In this document: piece by piece, positions 44,170 to 52,452 of the stretch
Position numbering within the stretch: the first letter of the stretch is position 1
Layout: the number at the start of each line of letters is the position of its first letter
Source of the DNA: Stentor coeruleus
Lineage: Eukaryota; Ciliophora; Heterotrichea; Heterotrichida; Stentoridae
Direction: 5' to 3'
Length of the DNA stretch: 64,000 bases
NCBI GenBank assembly: GCA_001970955.1
Contig: MPUH01000105.1
Location: forward strand, 42,726 to 106,725
Notes under the pieces: model-generated
Databases searched by the model: none
Seen by the model: the letters and a program-made list of their open reading frames with translations, nothing else
What the model was told of the DNA's origin: nothing
Made by a program: the position numbers and the translations under genes

Positions 44170-44612
44170 AAAGCAAGTTTATTGCCTTTGTTGGGAATTT
44201 ACTTTATGAGACAATTGAAGAGGAAATTAAAGAGTTTTTAAAGGACTTGGAGAGCTGGAAATACGATGAGATATTCGAAAGAGGGGAAATCTAAAGGGTT
44301 TTGTTTCGTTGAGTGTAAAGACAATGGCCAATTCCAGAAACTGTTAAAAATTTCTTAATAAAATCATTAATCATTATATAAATAGAATAGTTTAATATAA
44401 TCTATAAAACTATAAAAAAATCCACTTAAAAATGCATTATCTAAAACTAAATGATAGAAAAATAAACATTGAGCTCTCAGCTGGAGGAGGGGGGAACTCA
44501 AAAACCCGCAAAGCTAAAATCCAAAAAAAAAAACGAAAAAATTATAAAATTCCGTCAATCCTACACGACAACATGATAAATAAAAGACCTGACTCCTCAG
44601 AAAAACCTTAAC
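44170..44612 (+). pseudogene. RRM-protein gene fossil (Nop6/RBM34-like) with IES-like insert
   Basis: Frame pieces read as an RNA-recognition motif: FIAFVGNLLYETIEEEIKEF (RNP2 side), then after a one-base frameshift near 44255 SKEGKSKGFCFVECKDNGQF (RNP1), then KMHYLKLNDRKINIELSAGG with the GGGGNSKTRKAKI tail typical of Nop6-like nucleolar RNA-binding proteins, ending at TAA 44610-44612. An 82-bp AT-rich segment interrupts it between LLK and MHY, flanked by TTAAAAA on both sides. A stop codon lies just upstream, so the 5' end is missing. Likely an inactivated copy. Confidence 0.75.
44344..44425 (+). mobile_element. 82-bp IES-like insertion between TTAAAAA direct repeats
   Basis: The direct repeats TTAAAAA lie at 44344-44350 and 44426-44432. 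Precise removal of one repeat and the interior restores QKLLK-MHYLKLNDRK in frame. The interior is nearly pure A/T with several stops. The layout is that of a ciliate internal eliminated sequence with a TA-containing pointer, or a tiny transposon relic with a target duplication. Confidence 0.6.
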
Positions 44613-44639
44613 CAAACAATTCTCAATACTACCCTTAAT

Positions 44640-44780
44640 TAATTTAATAACCCTAACCACAAAAAAAAATAAGAATAGTTTAATATAACATATAGTATTA
44701 GTTAGGAATTATCGCTTGACTATTGTATTAATCATTATATAAATATACAGATTAACACCCTAACCACAAAAAAAAAAATC
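44640..44780. repeat. 107-bp-spaced direct repeat and shuffled AT motifs
   Basis: CCCTAACCAC plus an A tract occurs at 44651 and again at 44758 (offset 107). The interior holds TTAATCATTATATAAATA and GAATAGTTTAATATA, which also occur next to each other, in the reverse order, inside the 82-bp insert at 44344. Confidence 0.55.
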
Positions 44781-44850
44781 TCTTCCAATAAACCTCCACA
44801 ATTTTTCCCTATAATTCTCCATAATTTCCCACAATTTTCCATCATTATCT

Positions 44851-47175
44851 TCAATTATTTATTATATCCTCTTCTAATTCTTCTATTTCCTCTTGTTCCT
44901 TATGAGTTTCTGAAATAGCTGATAAAGTCCTCCTACTAGTAGGTGTTTTAAATATCATACTATCCCCTCCTCCACGTATAACTTTTTTAATCTTAGTACT
45001 AGCAGTTGTTGGTCCTAAAGTCATTCTATTTTTCTGTTCATATTTCTCTATAACCTCACGAAAAGTTGCATTTTCTTGTTCAAGTCTAACAATTTTTTCA
45101 GTCTGGTCCTTTATAACTTTTTCATATGCTAAATTCTTATCAGTCAAACGGGCTATTTTTCTATCACAAACTTGTTTATCTACTTTTAACATAGATTTTT
45201 GTGATACAAGCTGATGATACATAAGATTAAGCTGTTCTAAATTTCTTTCTAAAGTATCAGAACGTTTTTTTAACTCACGTTTATCATCAGGCATCATATT
45301 TTCTAAAGTTTTATATTTCTCCTCAGCTTTGTCTGCAGCCATTTGCATATCAACATATTTTTTTACCCTAGCATTAAGCTCATTTATAAGAGCTCTTTTC
45401 TCATTAAGCCATCTTTCTTTTTCTTGATTATGTGAATCTTCTATTAGTTTAAGTTTTTTCTCATCATTTAAGTTTTTTTTGATATCTCTTTCCATTTTTT
45501 CAATATCATAAGTAAGTTGTTTATTTTTTTCAATTTCATTAGCAAGTTTTTCTTCGACGTTTTTTTTCTCTTCAGCAAGTCTTTGGATTTGTTTTTTACT
45601 TATACTTTCAAGTTCAGCTGTTTTTTCATTTAATTGGGATTCAATGTTAAGTTTTTTATCGATTTCTTGATTAAGTTCAGTTTGTAGTAGTTCATTTTCT
45701 ACTGTGAGTTTTTCAACAACTTCTTCTTTTTCTCTTAATAAGTCTTCACTTTGGGCTTTTCGGTATTGTAATTCAGTTATTTGTTTATGAATAAACTCAT
45801 AGTTGCTATGTAGTTGTTCATTTTCTAAGATTAATTCATCTTCATGGTTTTTATGTTTTTGCATTGTCCGGGTTACTTCAGCAAGTTTTTTTTGTAAGTC
45901 TTCTATATCTATAATTAACCCAGAATAGACTTCATTGCTTTTAACATCAATTGCTTGAGGTTGTGTTTCTTCCTCATAATCATCTTCGTCTTCATCTGTT
46001 TTTATTTGTTTCTCATCAATCATTGTAACACCAGAGCTCTCCATAGCTTTTTTCATTGTAGCGATTATTCGATCTTTTTTCAAAATTTCCTCTTTTGCTG
46101 TAGCCAGCATTAGTTTGAGTTCATTAACTGTATATTCTCTATTAACTTTTGGTTTGTTTTTAATAGATTTTGCTCTTACTCCAAATCTTAGTGTACTTAT
46201 AGTTTCAGCTTCATTAAAAGGTGAAGGTGAACAAGTTACAATAAGCGAAGTTTTAGAATTTCCTCCAAGTGAATCTTGTAAAACCCTTGTAAGTTTTGAG
46301 TCTCTATATGGGACATGTGATGATTTACCATCTGTTAATGCTGTTATGACGTTTCCAAGCATAGTCAAAGATTTGTTGATATTTTTCGCTTCTTCTAATC
46401 TTTTACCCGCAGCTCCTGTTTTACCAACTTTTTCAGACCCCGCCAAGTCTACCAGATACAGTTTACCAGTTTTAGATGAGTAGTCGATAGAATTGGTTTG
46501 GGTTATTGTTAGAATAAATATAGAATGTGACCTTGATGATCCTGCATTCATATGTGTATAGGCAACTTCTCTATTATCTGTTCCTATTTTCATTAACTGA
46601 TAGACTTCTTCACCTGATGATACATATTCTTCAGTCAGGTCCGCTATGTAAACACCTCTTGTACGATCTTCATGGACTTTAAGATTTTTTTTATTTGTAT
46701 CAAGAAGGTCTTTGATTTTTTCTAAGTAAATCTCGCAGTAACCAACTTTTACTTGAAACTCGATTTTTGCGTCGGATGACTCGATTTTACCAAAAACTGT
46801 TGATACCATACGGGGAATTATCCCCATGTACTCTGGATCACTCATATTTGAGCCAGTCATCGTAAATGTTTTTCCTGAAGATGTTTGACCATAAGCAAAT
46901 ACTGTCCCATTAAAACCTTGCATCACAGCTTCGACTGTAGGTTTAGCTGATATATTATAAACATCAACTTGTCGTGCTGCTGGAGTAAAAACATAATCAA
47001 AATTAAAATTTGATGGCCCTCCAGAATCAATTTGGGAATTTATAATTACGGTGCGTTTGTCTGGAGGGAACTCACAAACTTGCTTATCGGCAAAAAGTTC
47101 TTTTTCTTTATCATTGATGGGCCTAAATCGACAAATAACACGGATATTACTCGGCCCATTATCGTCTTCAGCCAT
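44851..47175 (-). CDS. Kinesin-1-type heavy chain
   Basis: 774 residues, TGA stop at 44851-44853. Motor domain at residues ~8-345: IRVICRFRP, P-loop GQTSSGKT (96-103), NAGSSRSHSIF (switch I), VDLAGSEKVGKTGA (switch II), SKLTRVLQDSLGGNSKT, and a neck linker ending NKPKVNREYTV. A long coiled-coil stalk follows (~390-700) and then a basic tail with RTLSAIS. Motor, neck and stalk order indicate a plus-end-directed kinesin-1 that carries cargo along microtubules. The stalk is shorter than animal KIF5 and no IAK autoinhibition motif is evident. Confidence 0.95.
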   Translation of the reverse strand: MAEDDNGPSNIRVICRFRPINDKEKELFADKQVCEFPPDKRTVIINSQIDSGGPSNFNFDYVFTPAARQVDVYNISAKPTVEAVMQGFNGTVFAYGQTSSGKTFTMTGSNMSDPEYMGIIPRMVSTVFGKIESSDAKIEFQVKVGYCEIYLEKIKDLLDTNKKNLKVHEDRTRGVYIADLTEEYVSSGEEVYQLMKIGTDNREVAYTHMNAGSSRSHSIFILTITQTNSIDYSSKTGKLYLVDLAGSEKVGKTGAAGKRLEEAKNINKSLTMLGNVITALTDGKSSHVPYRDSKLTRVLQDSLGGNSKTSLIVTCSPSPFNEAETISTLRFGVRAKSIKNKPKVNREYTVNELKLMLATAKEEILKKDRIIATMKKAMESSGVTMIDEKQIKTDEDEDDYEEETQPQAIDVKSNEVYSGLIIDIEDLQKKLAEVTRTMQKHKNHEDELILENEQLHSNYEFIHKQITELQYRKAQSEDLLREKEEVVEKLTVENELLQTELNQEIDKKLNIESQLNEKTAELESISKKQIQRLAEEKKNVEEKLANEIEKNKQLTYDIEKMERDIKKNLNDEKKLKLIEDSHNQEKERWLNEKRALINELNARVKKYVDMQMAADKAEEKYKTLENMMPDDKRELKKRSDTLERNLEQLNLMYHQLVSQKSMLKVDKQVCDRKIARLTDKNLAYEKVIKDQTEKIVRLEQENATFREVIEKYEQKNRMTLGPTTASTKIKKVIRGGGDSMIFKTPTSRRTLSAISETHKEQEEIEELEEDIINN

Positions 47176-47346
47176 TTATTTGCTTTGAAATAGTTTCATT
47201 CAGCACTTCATATATAAAATCCATAATTATCAAAGGTAATCATATGAATAATAGTATATATAATATTAAAAATTTTCTTCTTATTTTATAAAAAGTATAT
47301 TTTTAGAATGATTATTTTCAATAAGATTACTATTTAATATATTCTT

Positions 47347-47688
47347 TTATGGTTTTTCAGGGGAATTACCTATAGAGTTTTGAGAATCAATTATAGTTCT
47401 TATATTTTTTAAAGCAGTTCGCATTCTTAAATTAGCGTCTGTGATATCTTTTTTTACTTGATCAGTAAAGTGTTTAATTGGGCTATGTTTGATTTTTATT
47501 GGCATTAATATTGGAATTAATGTACAATTACTTACGTATCCTTCATACTTATAATTGTTTTTCTCTTTAGCTAAGGAAAATGGGGTATTTCTTCCTCCAG
47601 TTACTGATTTATACATTTTCAGGTCTGGGGTCTTTGAATTTCTTGAACAAGGTCTTCTTCTGATTATCATAGTTTTAGGTTCAGTCAT
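47347..47688 (-). CDS. Small basic protein, hypothetical
   Basis: 113 residues, TAA stop. Basic with PSxT-like sites (SRNSKTPDLKMY, NSPEKP end) and a C-terminal helix (DQVKKDITDANLRMRTALKNI). No TM or signal. Sits 170 bases upstream of the kinesin start on the same strand. Composition (C-bearing start on the sense strand) resembles real genes, but no homology is recognised. Confidence 0.58.
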   Translation of the reverse strand: MTEPKTMIIRRRPCSRNSKTPDLKMYKSVTGGRNTPFSLAKEKNNYKYEGYVSNCTLIPILMPIKIKHSPIKHFTDQVKKDITDANLRMRTALKNIRTIIDSQNSIGNSPEKP

Positions 47689-47778
47689 TTTATCTCTTAT
47701 AATTGTTTACAAAAATATCAAATTGTATGGGAAAATATATTTAGACTACTAGATTTACATACTTATAAAAAATTTATA

Positions 47779-47988
47779 AAAACTAAAAGAATCTGAATAT
47801 TGAAACATTAACAAACTCAAAATAAAACATAAACATTTAGATTTCGATTAATCCGGGATAATTTAAAATGTCAGAATTTGATGAAAACTAAAAGAATCTG
47901 AATATTGAAACATTAACAAACTCAAAATAAAACATAAACATTTAGATTTCGATCAATCCGGGATAATTTAAAATGTCAGAATTTGATG
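47779..47988 (+). repeat. 105-bp tandem duplication covering a 5' UTR and first codons
   Basis: Copy 1 (47779-47883) and copy 2 (47884-47988) are adjacent and differ at one site (GATTA vs GATCA). Both contain the ATG of the next gene; in copy 1 it reads only MSEFDEN before TAA. No N separates them, unlike the gap duplicates. Confidence 0.75.
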
Positions 47989-49178
47989 AAAAGTTTTGGC
48001 TCCATAAGGTTTACCAAATATGCCACCTAGACGGAATAGGAAGCGACAAGTATGAAACTTTGAATTACTATAGAGATCTAGTAGAAAAAGGAGAGCTAGA
48101 ACGAGAAGAATGGCTGACAAAGCATGAATCAGTCCGTGTGAAACAAGCTCTCGTCCACAAATTAGAATGGGAGCTAAAAACCCGTAAAGAAGAAATATCA
48201 GAACTAGAATCTCAGCTTAAAAGTCGTGAAGATGCTCTAAACCAAGGTAGAGATGACTTAATGCGTTTAGCAAAAGAAAACGAAGAACTCATAACCTCTC
48301 AACAAACAGACAGAGACAAACTTACAAAACTTATGGATAAAACTGAAGCAATCCATCAAGATATTTTCATAAACGAGGGGCAAAAACCTAATACAGTATA
48401 TTCATATGGTTCACAAAACAGCTGTAAAAGTTTACGGCCTAAACATATTGTTCGGACTTTACATCTTCCCTGTCCACAAAATCAAGAAATTAGTAAAATC
48501 AAAGAAGATCTTACAAGGCATTTAGAGGAACAAAGGAAGTTTTACTATGATAAAATCGCTGAGGAAAGAGAAAAAGGTAGGAAACTTGAGTATGACCTTA
48601 GAGTAGACTTTGAAGAAAATGGGCGGACAATTAACTCGCTTATAGATAAACTTAAAAAAGCTCAGACTGGAAAACTAGCTGCGATAAAAGATTTTTTTTT
48701 ATTAAGACATCAATATGAAACAAGAGAAATGGAATTAATTAAAAATCATCAATTGCTTAGGGAAAAAATCGATAGTGTTATAAAAGAGACTATTGATTCA
48801 AAAACTAACAATGAAAAACAACTTAAAAATATACAAAAACAAGCACATGTTAAAGCTATGGACTATGCGCATGAATTTAGACAACAAGCTAATACAGCTA
48901 AAGATAGTTATGAGCAAATAAATGACCAGTATTTAAAACTTAAACAAGTTTATTCTGATAAAACAAGAGAACTTGATGAAAAATACTATCAGATGAATAA
49001 GAAATATCAAGAACTTAAGAATAGGAAACATTTGGAGACTCAAGGTTTAAAGACTATGATTAGGAATTTAGAAGAAAAAATTGATATGATTGAAAACCCA
49101 CCAAGGAAAATTGAGAGAAATACTAATGTTACTAAGAAAGCATGTGAAAGATGCACAGAAAAGAATATTAAGAATTAG
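47973..49178 (+). CDS. Coiled-coil protein, hypothetical
   Basis: 401 residues, TAG stop. Starts at the ATG in the second copy of the tandem duplication (47973). The N-terminal ~50 residues are globular (FWLHKVYQICHLDGIGSDKY), then an almost continuous charged coiled coil to ~385, ending in a CERC pair. Similar in general build to dynein-regulatory or basal-body coiled-coil proteins but without a diagnostic motif. An upstream 7-codon ORF in the duplicated leader could affect translation. Confidence 0.75.
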   Translation: MSEFDEKFWLHKVYQICHLDGIGSDKYETLNYYRDLVEKGELEREEWLTKHESVRVKQALVHKLEWELKTRKEEISELESQLKSREDALNQGRDDLMRLAKENEELITSQQTDRDKLTKLMDKTEAIHQDIFINEGQKPNTVYSYGSQNSCKSLRPKHIVRTLHLPCPQNQEISKIKEDLTRHLEEQRKFYYDKIAEEREKGRKLEYDLRVDFEENGRTINSLIDKLKKAQTGKLAAIKDFFLLRHQYETREMELIKNHQLLREKIDSVIKETIDSKTNNEKQLKNIQKQAHVKAMDYAHEFRQQANTAKDSYEQINDQYLKLKQVYSDKTRELDEKYYQMNKKYQELKNRKHLETQGLKTMIRNLEEKIDMIENPPRKIERNTNVTKKACERCTEKNIKN

Positions 49179-49682
49179 ATAATAATTTTGTGGAATATGT
49201 TAGGGAAATATGATAAGGTGGATATAAATTTGGATTTAATAGTGTTGTTAAAAACAAGGTAATAATTCTCGGCTGAATGTCTTAAAGAAGAAAAAAAACT
49301 ATCAGCTAAACCACTAAATTGTTGAAAATATTAAGATTTATATTTTTTATGATTATTTTTGCTTTATTTCATTGAAAGTAAAACTTTTTCTCAGCAACAT
49401 ATGATGAATCTTAAATAATATATGAAAAAAAATGTATAAAATATTTAAGTAATCTATTTGTTGTTGTTCCAATATCGACCCTTTGTTTATCTTTTCAAAT
49501 ATCGATTATATTAACAAAAAACATAAAGATATTTAATTTAAAAAATTACCAAAGGCCGTACTTTTCTTACCAAATACACACACATTACTAAACTACCAGA
49601 CTTCTAAATTTTATCTTCTTTCATTAAAAATTCTATAAGTTCTGTATATGCATATTTACCAAAGAGAATCCGTTTTATAATA
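49179..49682. other. Intergenic
   Basis: Nothing recognised. G-bearing left part, C-bearing from about 49550 to the next start. Confidence 0.4.
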
Positions 49683-50595
49683 ATGTGGTTTTTCTTAATT
49701 ACCCTATGCGTATCAGCTGAAGGCTGTGACGATGACTCATTACAAAGCCCAATCGACATTGTTTCTCCTTTTATCTACAAAGACCCAAGTATCCAATTTT
49801 ACCTCGGCTATCAAGAAAGGACAATTCTTTATCATGACGGATATAGTCTCCGTATTGATGGAGATTTCGGGGGTTTTACATGGGCAGATTCATATTTCTG
49901 GTCATACGAGCTTGTATTTAAACAGCCCAGTGAACACACTTTAGAAGGAGATACAATGCCTATGGAAATGCAGGTACAATTTATCGACCAGTTTGGCAAT
50001 CTTGCTGTAATTGTCGCTTTGTTTAGTAATTCTACTGAAAGTACGTTTTTAGATGAAATTGGGTTTGGTAACCCTCAGTTAAGAGATGCACATGATGGGT
50101 CTTTGTTTAAAATTGAAGATTCAGTTGATGTATCAGCATTACTAGGATATCCAGAAAGCTACTTGTATTATGAAGGAAGTACTACTGTATCACCTTGTAA
50201 ATCTAATGTTACTTGGATTATTTTGACTGATACTTATAGAGCATCACCTGAACAGCTTAGTAATTTTCCTAATGATCTTATTGGCGTTGTTAGAAGTACA
50301 CAACCTTTGAATGGTAGAACTATTTATTGCAATTTTGAAGAAATTAGTGATGATGGAGTTTCTGTTGGGGTTAGTGTTAATGATGAAACGCTTATACAGG
50401 AAATTAGTAATGGTGAAAGCTTTAAGGAAGTTAATGATGATTTTATTATTGAGAGTGAAAGCTATTTGGATGATTTCCCTGAANGAAATTAGTAATGGTG
50501 AAAGCTTTAAGGAAGTTAATGATGATTTTATTATTGAGAGTGAAAGCTATTTGGATGATTTCCCTGAAGTTAATAGTATCTTTATGAGTGGATAA
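49683..50595 (+). CDS. Alpha-carbonic-anhydrase-related protein, zinc ligands lost
   Basis: 275 residues after removing the 84-bp duplicate and N at 50484; TAA stop at 50593-50595. Signal peptide MWFFLITLCVSAEG. The alpha-CA fold is clear: QSPIDI, HDGYSLRIDG, SEHTLEGDTMPMEM, FLDEIGFGNP, SPCKSNVTWIILTD and the SPEQLSNF end of the fold. The three zinc ligands (HxH and H in human CA2 numbering 94, 96, 119) fall on Ser70, Phe72 and Gln97, so catalysis of CO2 hydration is not expected. An acidic tail follows. Comparable to animal CA-related proteins, which act as binding proteins. Confidence 0.86.
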
Positions 50596-50728
50596 TATAA
50601 TTAGAATAAAAACTTAATTGATGGATTTTTTGAGGATAAAATATATCATTATATTATAAAACTATTTAGTATTTATGGTGTGTATTATATCATTATAAAA
50701 CCCCATATTCATATCCAAAACTCTTCAA

Positions 50729-52333
50729 TTATTCTCTTGTTATATGTATTTCTTCCATATCCACACTTAATGTCAAAAAACTTTGTTTCTCATAATCAAA
50801 CCTTAGCAACGCTCCATCATTACTAAATACCAACGCTTCTTCAAAATCATAAAACACTGGAAACCTGCCAAAATTATAACTCACATAAAAATTCTCAGCA
50901 TTTAACATACAAGAAGGTAAAGCTAATCTCCAAGTTTGTTTATTTTTCCCTTCATCAGTTTCACCTCCAAAAATCAATACCGAATCTCCAACAATTAAAC
51001 ACCCTAAACAAAAAATCCCAACAGGGAAAATAATATCAAGTTTATTCCAAGAATGGTTTGTATAAGAAAGTGCTGAACGTAAACATTTTGTATCTCTTTT
51101 TCCCCCAAAGACATAAATAATCCCATTATATGATATACTAGTAGACATAGTACGTTTTTTTGTTAGACCTAAAACTAAAGTCCAAGAGTTTGTTTTTAAA
51201 TTATACATTTCGACAGCTGGAGTTGTTCCTGATATAACAAAGATATCATCTGATAATATTGCCATTGAATGAAATAAATGTGGTTGGTTTGTATTTGGAA
51301 GTTTTCTTGAATAAGTTTCTGTGAATAACCAGACTGATGGGGTATTATCACTATTACATCCAACAACGATTATTCCATAACAACAGACTATTGCTGAGGA
51401 TCCATTAAGTAAATCAACATTTGAGATTACTTTTTTGATTGTGTCTTGTGGACAGTAGTAGATAACTTTTTTGTTTGGAGTATCGAGATAACATGTTGTT
51501 GACATAAAAGCTGGGGCGAGAATACTAGCTCCAGAAGGCTCGACTTGATGTAAAGTTCCTTGAGGAAGATCTTTATTTAATTGAAGTTCATTAGATAAGG
51601 AGTATGAAGATATTGCTTGGTTTTTTTCGGTATAGAAACCCATGAGGATACTTTCTTGACTGACAATAGGTGAACCTATAGACCCTTGATCAAGTATTAA
51701 ATCAGTACTAATCTTATGGTCCTTGCCAATAATAAACTTACCTGTATACTTCTGCAACACCGGCATTTTCGCCGTATAGTAAAAAACCGTTGCCACAATC
51801 ACCTCACTCTCATTACAAAGCGGACCAATCATAATTGGATCAAATTCCACAATCTCCCTAGGCAGCGAAACTGCTATAAAAAAATTCCCCACTTCAATCG
51901 CCCCTTTTTCATTAATCAAATCAAACTCAGTATCATCAGGAAACATAACCGACAATTTCTCTCCCCACTTAGCAAAATAAGCAGTTTTAGGTAATAAAAC
52001 ATACAATTTATTTATAAGAAATCCAGTAGCAAGTATTTTCCCTTGTTTATCTTTAAGCTTAACAATCCCTAAATTTGTCTCAACTTGACTTTTAACTTTT
52101 TCTAAAGTTATATTCATAGTATCAGATGATTTTGCTATATAAGAATATTCTTTTGGGGACTTTAAAGGAAAAGCATTAACAGTCAAAGTTATTGCATGAC
52201 CTCTAAGCCCAGGATATTGTTCCATAATCCATTCATTAAGCCGATTATATTCAGGAAGTGACCCACTAATTTGTTTTCTATGTCCATTGTAATCTACTGT
52301 AATATCATAACTTTTTGAACCTTTACAACCCAT
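50729..52333 (-). CDS. Acylated protein: degenerate trypsin-like domain plus Kelch repeats
   Basis: 534 residues, TAA stop. MGCKGSKS start (dual acylation). Residues ~15-80 form a ubiquitin-like or other small beta domain. Residues ~90-240 resemble a trypsin-like/HtrA-type peptidase: ATGFLINKLYVLLPKTA where the catalytic His of the LTxxHV motif is missing, and DQGSIGSPIV where the position of the nucleophile Ser is Ile219. The C-terminal ~200 residues are Kelch blades (VISGTTPAVEMYNLKTNSW, NGIIYVFGGKRD, SVLIFGGETDEG). Likely a membrane-bound interaction protein. Confidence 0.72.
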   Translation of the reverse strand: MGCKGSKSYDITVDYNGHRKQISGSLPEYNRLNEWIMEQYPGLRGHAITLTVNAFPLKSPKEYSYIAKSSDTMNITLEKVKSQVETNLGIVKLKDKQGKILATGFLINKLYVLLPKTAYFAKWGEKLSVMFPDDTEFDLINEKGAIEVGNFFIAVSLPREIVEFDPIMIGPLCNESEVIVATVFYYTAKMPVLQKYTGKFIIGKDHKISTDLILDQGSIGSPIVSQESILMGFYTEKNQAISSYSLSNELQLNKDLPQGTLHQVEPSGASILAPAFMSTTCYLDTPNKKVIYYCPQDTIKKVISNVDLLNGSSAIVCCYGIIVVGCNSDNTPSVWLFTETYSRKLPNTNQPHLFHSMAILSDDIFVISGTTPAVEMYNLKTNSWTLVLGLTKKRTMSTSISYNGIIYVFGGKRDTKCLRSALSYTNHSWNKLDIIFPVGIFCLGCLIVGDSVLIFGGETDEGKNKQTWRLALPSCMLNAENFYVSYNFGRFPVFYDFEEALVFSNDGALLRFDYEKQSFLTLSVDMEEIHITRE

Positions 52334-52423
52334 GAGTTAATATTATATTTTAAATCCGCCATATATGCTTATATAGGAAAAACTTGTATTTTTTTTTTGT
52401 TATATAGTATTTTGATTGAAGAA

Positions 52424-52445
52424 AAACCCCCCAATGGGGGGGTTT
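52424..52445 (+). repeat. C6/G7 palindrome just upstream of the transposase start
   Basis: AAACCCCCC followed by AATG and GGGGGGTTT: nine-bp arms, 4-nt loop, in otherwise AT-rich DNA, ending 8 nt before the ATG. It could be a transposon end, a hairpin affecting translation, or a G-quadruplex-like element. No matching sequence was found 3' of the gene. Confidence 0.6.
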
Positions 52446-52452
52446 ATAAATT

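Larger units (their letters stand above)
1040..50484. other. Thirteen single-N assembly gaps with duplicated flanks
   Basis: Ns at 1040, 1255, 1882, 6922, 6999, 7139, 11309, 11512, 14190, 23854, 31157, 35494 and 50484. At all but 6922 the sequence left of the N is repeated on its right for 54 to 210 bases, sometimes with a few mismatches. Deleting one copy restores intact frames of exact codon length in four genes tested (402, 91, 446 and 275 residues). Confidence 0.9.

Noticed and set aside
44650-44770. CCCTAACC as telomeric repeat
   Set aside because: Resembles the heterotrich telomere unit but occurs only as single units, not as an array, so no telomere or chromosome end is claimed.
21479-47175. 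TGA as a sense codon (Blepharisma-like code)
   Set aside because: TGA is the natural terminator of the FYVE-like protein, receptor and kinesin, and no conserved protein needs readthrough.
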